NCBI GenBank assembly: GCA_038659295.1
Contig: JASNGC010000003.1
Span: 558,001 to 622,000, forward strand
Origin: Enterocytospora artemiae
Lineage: Eukaryota > Microsporidia
Length of the DNA: 64,000 nt
Direction: 5' to 3'
Below, piece after piece: positions 29,017 through 38,152 of this stretch. The position numbers and the translations under genes are program-made. The notes under the pieces are model-generated. The model did not search any database. It was not told the origin of the DNA and saw only the letters and a program-made list of their open reading frames with translations. The first letter of the stretch is position 1. Each line of letters starts with the position of its first letter.

Positions 29017-29271
29017 ATGCTGCACAATGTTTGTAAGTTACTAGATCCTGAAATCGACTATACTGGTCAAATTTATGCCAAACGTCTTACGATCACGATA
29101 TTTGTTACTGGATACTTTGTTTCTTTTATCTTGGGATTATTGTTCCAGAATCTCAAATACACCCTGTTCAGTGGGGTATTCACTGCAACCATGTGTGCAA
29201 TATTAACAATACCTGGGTGGGCCCACTTTAGACAGAATCCGATGAAATTTAAGAAACATAAAAAGGAGTAA
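29017..29271 (+). CDS. SPC1: Signal peptidase complex subunit Spc1/SPCS1
   Basis: An 84-residue protein with two membrane helices. It matches SPCS1: the N-terminal IDYTGQIYAKRL (family DY.GQ..AE), hairpin helices, and the end motif LTIPGWAHFRQNPMKF (family LT.PPWP.YRR.PLKW). It is a non-catalytic subunit of ER signal peptidase. The ATG follows CCCCCGT. Together with SEC66 and the p24 gene it shows a retained ER entry pathway, needed for PTPs and other secreted proteins. Confidence 0.92.
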   Translation: MLHNVCKLLDPEIDYTGQIYAKRLTITIFVTGYFVSFILGLLFQNLKYTLFSGVFTATMCAILTIPGWAHFRQNPMKFKKHKKE

Positions 29272-29420
29272 ATAAATAATCTTAGGATACAGCTTAATGG
29301 TGAATGCACAGCGGTCATATGTAACCAGCCTTGAGGAGTATAGTCCCCACTCACATCTTGACCGAATAAATGGCTTGCCATCACACCAGATTGGATTCTT
29401 TTACTACTCTGTTGATTTAT

Positions 29421-30155
29421 TTAAAATAGTCCCTTAAATTTCTTTCCCTTTGGCTTCACCATCTGCCTGGACAATATGTGCTTAAGCCAGCCTATTGCCA
29501 TTGTTAAGATCGGGAATAGTACCAGTAGATTCACCATTCTTTTGATCTTCTTTGCCTCCTGGGACATCTGATACCCTAACCGGCTCATCAGCGAATTTTC
29601 TGCCTTGAGCTGATCCATACCATCTCTAAGCCTTTGCAGCATATTCCTAAGCTCCACAATTTCCTTGTTCGTATCATTAACCTTCTTCGAGAGGTAGGTG
29701 GTAATATTAAATGAAATGTCTCTACTGGAAGTATTGGTCATTTGAATCACATACAGTCCCTTCTCCTTGTAGGTGTTTCTGATGGGAGGACTATTGGCAG
29801 GAATGGGCAATCCAATATCATCGTCGTCGGAAGAAAACTCGGAATCACTGATGGAATAGTCGTTTTCATCCTCATTGATATTCTCAGAAGAAGAATTCGG
29901 AATTTTCTTCCTGCCGTCTTTTTTCTTATTGCTGGGCTTCTTTTTATACGCACTATACTTTGTCTTATTTACACCACTGGGTAAAGTCACCAAATATCTT
30001 AGTCCATCCATTTTGGAGATATTTCTAATGATTGCTGTGAGCTGTTCGGTATCCTGGTCCACATGGGAGAAGAAGGTGATATACTGGGATGGATGAATGG
30101 TCTTGTCCAAGTTGGTACTTGAATAAACAAATAAGAAGGAAATCAGCAGAAGCAT
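29421..30155 (-). CDS. p24/emp24-family cargo receptor
   Basis: A 244-residue type I membrane protein: signal peptide (MLLLISFLFVYSS), a GOLD-like luminal domain, a coiled-coil (EIVELRNMLQRLRDGM), one membrane helix and a Lys-rich cytosolic tail (KPKGKKFKGLF) with a terminal aromatic/basic pattern used for COPI/COPII sorting. The GOLD domain is interrupted by a long insert rich in Lys then Ser/Asp/Glu (about residues 65-125), unusual for p24. The role is cargo selection between ER and Golgi. The start at 30155 follows CCCTTA; the frame extends upstream without support. Confidence 0.78.
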   Translation of the reverse strand: MLLLISFLFVYSSTNLDKTIHPSQYITFFSHVDQDTEQLTAIIRNISKMDGLRYLVTLPSGVNKTKYSAYKKKPSNKKKDGRKKIPNSSSENINEDENDYSISDSEFSSDDDDIGLPIPANSPPIRNTYKEKGLYVIQMTNTSSRDISFNITTYLSKKVNDTNKEIVELRNMLQRLRDGMDQLKAENSLMSRLGYQMSQEAKKIKRMVNLLVLFPILTMAIGWLKHILSRQMVKPKGKKFKGLF

Positions 30156-30441
30156 TAAGGGTAACATAAAAATAGAAAGTAAACAATAGAGATAAGAGAA
30201 TGGGTTTGGCTGGAGAGGTCCAAAGACACATTGAACAATAAACGGCATATGTGTTTGTTGATGCTAAGGGTAGTCTTGTCATGTAGCTGCTTTCATTTCA
30301 AAATAGTAGTGCATCCTTAGTCATAATAGGCTCTTGTGGAAACATACATACTATGCTGAGATACATTAAGATACACAAGGCTTTGTGGATATCTTCGTTT
30401 TTTACTGCAAGATGCTTTCTAGGATATTATTTTTTCCACCC

Positions 30442-31728
30442 ATGCTTCTTCTATTAGAATCTCCCGTGGGAGTGGCAATTCTTGATTTAAATCATGTGGT
30501 AATAGATAGATTTATGTTTGCCTCACCGGAAATGGCCCATTTCATATACTGTAGTATGGAAAGTGACACGATCGACAGTAATCTGGTCAACGACAGTCAT
30601 CCGTTATCAGTGGATTTTAGGAGCTTCCTAGCATTTCTTACAAAAAACATTTCTGAGCCTATCTGTGTCAACAATCCGAGCTACGTCAATAGTTTACACA
30701 CACTGGTGGGTATAAAGGTCGTCTACAACGTAGGGATATTCAAAAGTGTCAAAAAAAATACCTTTAAGTATTTTGGGATAAATAAGAACATTTACAATAT
30801 GATGACTATACTATTGAGCAAGAGACTCATAAGCCAGGGCGACAATAGCCATGCGAACAAAGCATTTGATTCCTTCGACGGCATTTCCCTCTTAAACACC
30901 ATCGAGTCTATGGAAACAAGCATTAATAATAGAGTCATGCGTGTTAGGGAGTGGTATTCCTTACATTTTCCGGAACTCAACAGGATAGAAGATAATAAAA
31001 AGTATTTGGAGACAATAATAAGAGTGAAAAGTAGGGACGAGTATGCTGCGGAGCACGATAAAAACGGAGGAGGTGATGGTACTACATCTGTGAATAGTGA
31101 AGATGCTAGTGATATTGTTATCGACAACAATTCCTTAATTTTTCTTAGTAGGAACTCCATGGGGTCACATCTTTCTAAGGATGACTTGCAAACAATTATT
31201 ATGGATGCCAGTGACATTCTAAAGTCCATGCTGCATAAGGATTATTTAAGCAAACTGCTAAAAAGTTCCGTAGAATCGAATATGCCAAACCTATCGAAGC
31301 TGGTCAATGAGGTCATTTTAACCAAGATTATTAGAAAGGTTGGCTCGCTATCAAAGTTAAGCCAAAAGCCGGCAAGTACGATTCAAATACTAGGTTCTGA
31401 AAAGGCATATTCAGAATCAATCTTGCAACGTGACAACGGTAACGCCGGACAGTGCTGCAACACCCCAAAGTATGGCTATATCTTCAACTCCTATCTGATT
31501 TCTAAGGCTGTCAAGAAGGGGAAAATAGCAAGAATGTTGGCCAACAAGATAGCACTCTGCGCAAAGGTAGATTTAAACGGTGAATACAAAAGTGGGGAAT
31601 TTGGCAGGAAGTGCTTTGAGGAAATAGAAGATAAGATATCGGAAAAAATGAAGGAAAAGAAGAAACATATCAAAACCAGAAAGACAAAGATATCAGTGCT
31701 AGAGTATGATGAAAGACTAGATAAATAA
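30442..31728 (+). CDS. NOP58: Box C/D snoRNP core protein Nop58 (Nop56/58 family)
   Basis: A 428-residue protein with N-terminal domain, coiled-coil and Nop domain. Diagnostic segments are MRVREWYSLHFPEL, then KPASTIQILGSEKA and TPKYGYIF followed by KGKIARMLANKIAL. An EPICV element and NN before MRVREWY fit Nop58 somewhat better than Nop56, and the tail is Lys-rich (KKKHIKTRK). It binds box C/D guide RNAs with fibrillarin for rRNA 2'-O-methylation and U3 function. The ATG at 30442 directly follows CCC and gives the family's usual LLxESPxGxA start. It is shorter than yeast Nop58 (511). Confidence 0.85.
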   Translation: MLLLLESPVGVAILDLNHVVIDRFMFASPEMAHFIYCSMESDTIDSNLVNDSHPLSVDFRSFLAFLTKNISEPICVNNPSYVNSLHTLVGIKVVYNVGIFKSVKKNTFKYFGINKNIYNMMTILLSKRLISQGDNSHANKAFDSFDGISLLNTIESMETSINNRVMRVREWYSLHFPELNRIEDNKKYLETIIRVKSRDEYAAEHDKNGGGDGTTSVNSEDASDIVIDNNSLIFLSRNSMGSHLSKDDLQTIIMDASDILKSMLHKDYLSKLLKSSVESNMPNLSKLVNEVILTKIIRKVGSLSKLSQKPASTIQILGSEKAYSESILQRDNGNAGQCCNTPKYGYIFNSYLISKAVKKGKIARMLANKIALCAKVDLNGEYKSGEFGRKCFEEIEDKISEKMKEKKKHIKTRKTKISVLEYDERLDK

Positions 31729-31888
31729 ACCTATAACTTATTTTATAGAGCATACATCTCTTATGGCCTGTAAGATACTCTGATATCTGATCACTCACAT
31801 CTCCCAGAATGAGATGGTAGGTTACACGGTTTAATTTATTCACTTAACATTGTATTTCTGTAAATATGACTGTATACACCTCTTGTCC

Positions 31889-33982
31889 TCACTCAATGAG
31901 ACATTTTAATCTTTCACTGTATACCAAACAATCAAATAAGCAATTTGCATACTCAAAAGCTCTGTTCTTCTCACCCATTCTATTTTCCATTGCCATATCA
32001 AAAAGCTCCACAACAACCCTCTTTCGCTTGACTGAAATGCTTTTTCTATAGTCCAGTATTGCCTCGTCAAAACTATCATTTAGATGATGGATATATCCAC
32101 GTGTAGCAAAAAACATCTCATCATTGTTGCTTTCCATCCCAAGGCCTGTTTTACCAACCACACTAGTGCTAACATTTAGAGTTGAAGACAATACATCCCC
32201 ATCTGTCTTTTCCAATACCACACCACCATTCCATCCTGGCAAAACTGCCTCATTATCGATTTTGAAAATTACCTCCTTGGCTCCTTTGACATTTCCCATA
32301 AATAGATGACAGTAAACCAAAAGTAAGTTTTCTATTCCGTATGCCGAAAGTAAGGAAAGGGCCAGGTCATAAGATTCATTGTAGATAAGTGAATATATGT
32401 AGCTACATAAAATTCTATATGGCATGGAGGTTTTCCACTTATTCATCTGGAGATGACTTAATGTCCGGAAGTTATAAAAAGACTCGTGGCTGCTCACACT
32501 ATCATCAGACAGCTTCTCTGGACTATTGGATCTGACGCCAAACACCTCCTTTCCTACAAATTTCTTGAAAGATTCCTTTCTTATGGCACTTTTGTAGAAG
32601 AAGTTCGATTTGGTTGGGTTATTCAGTTTCTGAAATTCATAAGCCAGGCCATATGAAGGCAAGTACGATTCTTCCATTATTAGGTATGCCTTAGATAAAT
32701 TGGCCATTGCAGACTCCACTTCCAAAAGACAGGATTGGACAATCCCAAGGTATAGATGTCCCAAGCCGAAGTATGGCTGTATTTGAATGCATTTGGTGAA
32801 GGCTTTGAGAGATTCCTTGTGGTTGTTCTTCAAAAAATAATAAATTCCAAGAGAAAAATACACAAATTCGCTCTCGACAAAACATTCCTTCGCCAGTACT
32901 GCCCCCCTGAATATTTCATCAAGTCTATCAGAACGGTCTAAGTTATTGCAAACCCTGGAATGGTATGGCACAGTATTGGGCATATCTTCAAAAAAAGTCG
33001 TTGTCTCGAATCTTTTCAGACTCCAAATCCTTGAAAGCTCCTCATTGTCTTTGGTATACATAGCATATATGTTTATTAGAAGTTGCAGTGGATGTTCTAC
33101 TTTCAAGCTATATTCTGTAAATATTTCATACACAGTTCTCCTTAGACGATCACTTGGAATCATTTGGATCAATGCCAGTATTTTTGACATTGGACAAAGA
33201 GACTCCTTGAAGAGAAAGACAAGTGCCTCAATATTCGACGGATTTTCCACAAAGGCTTCTAAAAACAATTTTTTTCTTATAAATTCCTTTTTGTTCATCG
33301 CCATAAAGAATAACTCAATCGAGGACGAATTTAAGATGGAGTTCGGCTTATTTCCATGTGCTCTTGTGGACAGAATTTTACGCTCGAGGGAATTCACAAA
33401 AGATGTTTCAACAAAGACATTGGGAGATAGTTTTTTATCATTTTGTGGATAAGAGTAGGTATAGTTTGCAGCATTTTGAGAAGAATCTCCTACATCACAG
33501 TTGATGCCAGGGTTAACCAGTAAACCCTTGGTATTTTTAGATTTCTCTAATTGGATGCACCCAGGATCTAGCGTTACCTCTGCATTCGCATCACACCTAC
33601 CACCTAGTAGTTCATCACCCATTTCCAACTTTTTAGTTCCATTCGACTGCTCTCTTACCCCATCAACTCCTTCGTCACTTTTGGCTAACTTGTGGTTGAT
33701 AACATTTTCCAGGCCTCTTGAGTTCTCCTGAGATTCAATGCTTTCGAGACTTCCTCCCGATTTTATAAAAATTACTCTGATTTCATTATATTTCAATAGA
33801 TGCCTGTTTTTTTCCAGTATCTCAATAATCTTTTGGTGCATCTTTAACCTGTACAATGAACTAACGATAATAAAATGAGTGTCGTAGAAGTTATCTGTAT
33901 GAATCTTCTGGGCCAAAAGCAAGGCAGACCAATACAGCTCATTTTCCAGAAGTTCATAACAAAGCTGCAGAAGAATGTCCAT
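31889..33982 (-). CDS. CDC16: APC/C TPR subunit Cdc16/APC6-like
   Basis: A 697-residue TPR protein. The N-terminal helices (LLQLCYELLENELYWSALLLAQKI) and the central repeat array (YFSLGIYYFLKNNHKESLKAFTKCI, then a FGLGHLYLGI repeat and a SYLPSYGLAYEFQKLNN repeat) match the order and spacing of Cdc16. Cdc16 forms part of the TPR lobe of the anaphase-promoting complex. A low-complexity insert of about 130 residues sits between the N-terminal and central arrays. The ATG at 33982 follows GCCCTTT. Cdc23 or Cdc27 are alternatives but fit less well. Confidence 0.78.
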   Translation of the reverse strand: MDILLQLCYELLENELYWSALLLAQKIHTDNFYDTHFIIVSSLYRLKMHQKIIEILEKNRHLLKYNEIRVIFIKSGGSLESIESQENSRGLENVINHKLAKSDEGVDGVREQSNGTKKLEMGDELLGGRCDANAEVTLDPGCIQLEKSKNTKGLLVNPGINCDVGDSSQNAANYTYSYPQNDKKLSPNVFVETSFVNSLERKILSTRAHGNKPNSILNSSSIELFFMAMNKKEFIRKKLFLEAFVENPSNIEALVFLFKESLCPMSKILALIQMIPSDRLRRTVYEIFTEYSLKVEHPLQLLINIYAMYTKDNEELSRIWSLKRFETTTFFEDMPNTVPYHSRVCNNLDRSDRLDEIFRGAVLAKECFVESEFVYFSLGIYYFLKNNHKESLKAFTKCIQIQPYFGLGHLYLGIVQSCLLEVESAMANLSKAYLIMEESYLPSYGLAYEFQKLNNPTKSNFFYKSAIRKESFKKFVGKEVFGVRSNSPEKLSDDSVSSHESFYNFRTLSHLQMNKWKTSMPYRILCSYIYSLIYNESYDLALSLLSAYGIENLLLVYCHLFMGNVKGAKEVIFKIDNEAVLPGWNGGVVLEKTDGDVLSSTLNVSTSVVGKTGLGMESNNDEMFFATRGYIHHLNDSFDEAILDYRKSISVKRKRVVVELFDMAMENRMGEKNRAFEYANCLFDCLVYSERLKCLIE

Positions 33983-34071
33983 AAAGGGCAAAAAAATGAA
34001 CGAAACGTATGTTGAGGAATCAAATTGAAAAATCTAAAAGACCAAAGTTGTAAAGAAACAGTTCTGTAAGC

Positions 34072-35331
34072 TCAATTCATTAAAGCACCCTTAACACCAC
34101 CTATAAGCGAAGCTTCATTATCGAAAATAACTTCGATCTCACCTATAAGATTTTTGGCCATTGAATTCAACTCTAGCCTCAATAGATCTCTTATCCATTG
34201 TTCTTCATACACTGACCCGTTCAAAACCAATACGAGTTTGGAATACTCCAGCCCATTTTGTTCTGTTTCAAATTGCAGAGTCCCTAAAACCAAAGATGCA
34301 ATGATTCCCTGGTTTCTTCTGTTAACCCTATAAACAATCTTCTCAATGTCGGTAAGATCTTCATATTTCCAGGGAAAAGGATTAGTAAAATTCGTGAAAG
34401 AAAGTTGTTTCAGATCCTCATGGCTATCAACAGTGGAGTTATTTGACATTTCCCTGTATATACTGTTGATTAGCTGGATATTTCGTTTGCCTCCCACCAT
34501 AACATCAACAGCACAATATGGTCTTCCAGAGCGAACAATTTCACTTTCAATCATTTTATCAAACTTCGTAGCCTTCAATGCAGACGAGTTGTACATTCCC
34601 CATTCAGAATTTAATAGTTTGACTCCATCTGAAGATGTTGATTTAAATGATGCGTTAGCTCCTGTTCCCAGCACAATCCCCATAACAAAATCATCAGAAT
34701 TGGAATAATGAGAAAGAAATGTCGCATCTGCATCATTCAACACAATACGGACATTAATGGCCACACCAATTCTTTTGCAGGAATCTATTAATAGCTTTGA
34801 AGGATCATTGTCCCTCGAAAAGTCTATTGGGTTGAAGGGAAAGTCTTTGGTAACCATAATAAGCGTCGAATCAACTGCATTATGCTTTTTGATGGGATAG
34901 CTGAATGTGAATGAGGTGTCAATATCCACATTGCTCAATAGTGAATGCTCGACGAGATATTTTTTAATATGCTCCGCCATCCAATCAAACAGATCTTTTC
35001 CAGAAACCTCGTCCTTTAAAATTGGGATTCTTTCAATTCCAGATAGTTGTTTGATTTCCCCACCTCTATGCTCCCACACTGATATTTTGAATGCTGTGCC
35101 TCCCAGATCAATGCTCATAATTCTTCTGTCTTCTGTATTTATTGTTTTGCTGTGATCAATGTTTAGTTTCGAATCAATCAGATTATTTCTGGTGCTTGTT
35201 TCCAGACTGCTTGATATATACCTCTTGTATTCATTGGCCAGTCTAATCTTATCATCCAATGAGTAATCAAACTGTGCCAGTAAATCAATAGTAGCCTCAA
35301 GAAGCAAACAGTACAGTAAAAATAAAACCAT
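34072..35331 (-). CDS. Hexokinase with N-terminal signal peptide
   Basis: A 419-residue hexokinase. Visible motifs are phosphate-1 SIDLGGTAFK, the sugar-binding TFTFSYPI, catalytic-Asp segment VLNDADATFLS (family VNDTVGTLLS), phosphate-2 VLGTGANASF, NSEWG, and the C-terminal NGSVYEE and adenosine-loop regions. The ATG with CCCTC before it starts a strong hydrophobic signal (MVLFLLYCLLLEATIDLL), absent from cytosolic hexokinases. Secreted hexokinases that act on host sugar are known in other microsporidia, so export into the host cell is inferred. The frame continues 37 codons upstream to another ATG, but that would bury the signal and lacks a CCC, so it was not used. Confidence 0.92.
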   Translation of the reverse strand: MVLFLLYCLLLEATIDLLAQFDYSLDDKIRLANEYKRYISSSLETSTRNNLIDSKLNIDHSKTINTEDRRIMSIDLGGTAFKISVWEHRGGEIKQLSGIERIPILKDEVSGKDLFDWMAEHIKKYLVEHSLLSNVDIDTSFTFSYPIKKHNAVDSTLIMVTKDFPFNPIDFSRDNDPSKLLIDSCKRIGVAINVRIVLNDADATFLSHYSNSDDFVMGIVLGTGANASFKSTSSDGVKLLNSEWGMYNSSALKATKFDKMIESEIVRSGRPYCAVDVMVGGKRNIQLINSIYREMSNNSTVDSHEDLKQLSFTNFTNPFPWKYEDLTDIEKIVYRVNRRNQGIIASLVLGTLQFETEQNGLEYSKLVLVLNGSVYEEQWIRDLLRLELNSMAKNLIGEIEVIFDNEASLIGGVKGALMN

Positions 35332-35648
35332 GAGGGTCTTCTTATCTTTAACCTGAAAAATAACAAAATCATCAATTATGTAATAATTTTCAAGCAAGGT
35401 AAGTATGACAACTCTAAACAGCTTCAAATTGAATTCGAACATTAAAACAAAAATTATGGCTCATTAGTTTTTCAATCAAACATTTTGGGAAATAAAAGGT
35501 AAATTGAAAATGATGTCTTAGGGTAACTTACAAAACCTTGTGTTCTGTAACCTCCCCCATTGGGATCACGTTTTGTGGTATTCTATTTTTGTGGCTTTAT
35601 GTGGTGGACAGTGAAGTTTTATTTTAAGTAGCCCCCAGGGCTTCTACT
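35332..35648. other. Divergent intergenic 317 bases, no gene
   Basis: Between the hexokinase and LSO2 genes, transcribed away from each other. It holds the upstream in-frame but unsupported hexokinase extension, AT-rich sequence, and CCCCCAGGG just before the LSO2 start. No TATA at the -22 position of either gene. Confidence 0.5.
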
Positions 35649-35885
35649 ATGTCAAAATCTTTTGGTGATCGAAAAGTCCATGCTGGGCAAATCAAAAAAG
35701 CACAGAATGCAGTAGAGGAGAAGGAGAAGCAAAGGCTTAGGGAGGAGGCCGAGGAGGCTGAAACGTGGAAAATTGGCGCCAAGCCCGTTACTGGAAACGA
35801 CTTGCGCAAACAGAAGACTGAGGACAAGGCCAAGCATAAAAAGAAGTTGCAGGAGCTGTATGAAAAAGAGATGGAAAACCTGTAG
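35649..35885 (+). CDS. LSO2: Ribosome hibernation factor Lso2/CCDC124-like
   Basis: A 78-residue, highly charged, helical protein. A central aromatic motif (AETWKIGAK) flanked by two Lys/Glu-rich helices matches Lso2 (family W..G.K), and the length equals other microsporidian Lso2 proteins. Lso2 lies in the intersubunit space of idle 80S ribosomes; it has been seen bound to microsporidian spore ribosomes, where it keeps them inactive. The ATG follows CCCCCAGGGCTTCTACT. A TMA7-type protein is the alternative but lacks the Trp motif. Confidence 0.82.
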   Translation: MSKSFGDRKVHAGQIKKAQNAVEEKEKQRLREEAEEAETWKIGAKPVTGNDLRKQKTEDKAKHKKKLQELYEKEMENL

Positions 35886-36023
35886 GAATAACACTTTATT
35901 AGAAGTGGATTTTTCAAATAAAGAATTATATTTCTGAAGGACGTTTACCTTGGATACTCATTAAAATTTTGTGTTAGTATTGAGTAGAGTATTATAATAT
36001 CTGTGGTTGTCTTTGTTAAAATT

Positions 36024-36239
36024 CTACATGGTTGCGGCTTGGTTGTTACACTCTGCTATTTGATTTATCAGCTCTATTTCCTCTCCAATCACCTTCACAT
36101 AAGTTGCAACTGTATCCTTGACTGGGATACTGTACTCTCTACCAAAGAGAATGAACTGTAACGACCTGGATTTTGCACAGTATTTTATGTTGGAAACATC
36201 GTTTTTGGTGGCATTGTTTGTGGTAAGAATAATCTTCAT
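36024..36239 (-). CDS. Small hypothetical protein, 71 residues
   Basis: A compact 71-residue ORF with predicted beta-strands (SLQFILFGREYSIPV) and an amphipathic helix (YVKVIGEEIELINQIAEC). The start has the strong context CCCCAAA-ATG, which supports a real gene. No family is recognised. The mix of strands and one long helix would suit a small nuclear complex subunit, but this is a guess. Divergent from NHP2. Confidence 0.6.
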   Translation of the reverse strand: MKIILTTNNATKNDVSNIKYCAKSRSLQFILFGREYSIPVKDTVATYVKVIGEEIELINQIAECNNQAATM

Positions 36240-36439
36240 TTTGGGGATAAATCCACTCTCCTGTAATGAAAATGGGGAACAAAGTGGTTTTTGATATAAT
36301 AGCCACGGATACTCATGCTAGCAGTTCATTATCCCACTGCAGAAAGAATGCGCTATGAAAATAATCAACTCATCACCGGAACTCCTTCTTGATGCTAAAC
36401 CAAGTTTTTTCTAAAATAATATTGACTTGGCCCCCTTTC

Positions 36440-36856
36440 ATGATAAAAATTGCACATCCACTTGCTGATGAGGAGACTGCAGCAAGGATTTTACAGGAGA
36501 CTAAGAAGGAAATAGAGCATGAGAGACTGATTACAGGAATCAAGCAATGTACAAAAAGAATTTTGAAGAAAAACATCGAACAGAACGAGTCTTCGACCAA
36601 TGAAAGGTGCTTGGATATAAATGATGCTGGGTCTGGCTGTACCAAATTGTATCCTATATTTGTGATGAACGGCAATATCTCTCCAATGGATATAGTCACC
36701 CATTTGCCTATTCTCTGCGAAAATAATTCAATCCCATACATTTTTGTTGAGGATAAAAGGTGGATCCATGACTACACCTGTGTATTTTTAGAAATTGCAG
36801 AGAAGGATGCCTACGACAAGATTGTGGAGAAGACGAATCTATGTAATAAAAGTTAA
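36440..36856 (+). CDS. NHP2: H/ACA snoRNP protein Nhp2
   Basis: A 138-residue L7Ae-family protein. The N-terminal AHPLADEE (family A.PLA), the RLITGIKQCTKRI helix (family RGVKEV.K.LRKG), then FVMNGNISPMDIVTHLPILCENNSIPYIFV (family GDISP.DVI.H.P..CE...VPY.F) are all present in order. It binds the kink-turn of H/ACA guide RNAs with dyskerin for pseudouridylation. A short Asn/Glu-rich insert sits before the central strand. The ATG at 36440 follows GCCCCCTTTC; 17 upstream codons in frame are rejected. Confidence 0.93.
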   Translation: MIKIAHPLADEETAARILQETKKEIEHERLITGIKQCTKRILKKNIEQNESSTNERCLDINDAGSGCTKLYPIFVMNGNISPMDIVTHLPILCENNSIPYIFVEDKRWIHDYTCVFLEIAEKDAYDKIVEKTNLCNKS

Positions 36857-36999
36857 TTATAGGTATGAGCCAAGGATTTTAATTTATCAGCTGTGATGGC
36901 AGGTGCCAAGAATATATGGTTGCCCGAACTAATTAGGGTAGTAGCATTTGTACCTAGCCTGGTTTTAAATATTTTCTTGAAAAATTTGTTCCTCCTTGA

Positions 37000-38007
37000 A
37001 TGGATTCGTATATTATTCATCACATTAGCCCAGTTCTTTCTGAGATAGATGATCTACTTAAACAGAAAAGGGGGCAATTCTTGCTTGTAGGTTTAGATGC
37101 CGATATACTTGAGGTTGCAGTGGAAAAAATATGTGATTTGATCGACTATGATCCAATATGGGTGCAGTCCAGAAAGGATTGTGAGAATCCGAAGAATAAA
37201 CTATTCTTTATAGATTTAGATGGCTTTGACCTACACAACAGCACTAGAAAATGCAGAGTAGGCTCAAGCTCAATGTATTTCCAATCTCTAATGTATCATT
37301 GCCTAGAGCTGCCCGTAAAGTTTGAATGTTTTGTTTGTCTATTGAGTAGGTCTGCAATATGCTTAAACTCGTTTGAAAAGCGTGTTAAGAGCAGGTTTCA
37401 AAACAAAAGGTTCTTCATTGGATACATGGATGTAAAGAGGTATCATTTGAACGAGGTAGTAGAGGAAAAGCAGGGACTATGTAAAAAGTCCAATGTGCAA
37501 GTTATAATCAGGAAAAAGTGTCAGAGTTCAAGGACAGGCAGCGTAGGCTCTTTGCCAGCTAGGACTTCAAACTCGGCAGAGAAACCTCTCAGGTTAGCTG
37601 GTGAACAAAAGATTGACTTGTTTTTCAATACATTCTCTTCAATTGAGTATTATGACAAATTTCAGATGCTGGAGAAGTATGACCTTCCAAGCTATACAAT
37701 GGACTTTTTGATGGATATTCTTGAGCCAGTTCACTATGTACTTGTCTTTATTGCCTATAACACCAAGCTGAGCCACACAAATTGTGTAGAAACTTTTAGA
37801 AAGTTTGTCACAAATGTTCCGGAGCTAAAAAATGTTGTAAGCGGCTCGGTTCTATCTGGATACTACACACTATTGGAGATGGGAATACTAAACGAACAAG
37901 GAGACCTGCTAATTGATAGGTCTGAGTATGGTAGCTACATTAAAAAAAAGGGCGTGGCTTACTTATGTAAAATTGAAAACCAGATGAATTATATCGAGCC
38001 AAAATGA
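37000..38007 (+). CDS. ORC4: Origin recognition complex subunit 4-like, P-loop lost
   Basis: A 335-residue protein resembling Orc4: a Walker B-like LFFIDLDGFDL, then SRSAICLNSFEKRVKSRF (family D.LE.LEKRVKSRF, the sensor/arginine-finger region), and a C-terminal winged-helix part (LEPVHYVLVFIAYNTKL...FRKFV). The expected Walker A is GQFLLVGLDADILE, with no GK[ST], so ATP binding by this subunit is unlikely. ORC loads MCM at replication origins. It is shorter than yeast Orc4 (529). Start by first ATG, with CCTCCTTGA before it. Another AAA+ ORC-like subunit is possible. Confidence 0.7.
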   Translation: MDSYIIHHISPVLSEIDDLLKQKRGQFLLVGLDADILEVAVEKICDLIDYDPIWVQSRKDCENPKNKLFFIDLDGFDLHNSTRKCRVGSSSMYFQSLMYHCLELPVKFECFVCLLSRSAICLNSFEKRVKSRFQNKRFFIGYMDVKRYHLNEVVEEKQGLCKKSNVQVIIRKKCQSSRTGSVGSLPARTSNSAEKPLRLAGEQKIDLFFNTFSSIEYYDKFQMLEKYDLPSYTMDFLMDILEPVHYVLVFIAYNTKLSHTNCVETFRKFVTNVPELKNVVSGSVLSGYYTLLEMGILNEQGDLLIDRSEYGSYIKKKGVAYLCKIENQMNYIEPK

Positions 38008-38152
38008 CAAACATCGGCCCCAGATGAACATTACTAAACTTTTAAATGTTGCCAATGACCACTGGGTTGGCAGATACGCAAATGACGAAATAAACTACTT
38101 TATTTAGCAGTAAATCACCTTGGTATGAAATACAATATACTCTTAGGGAGCA

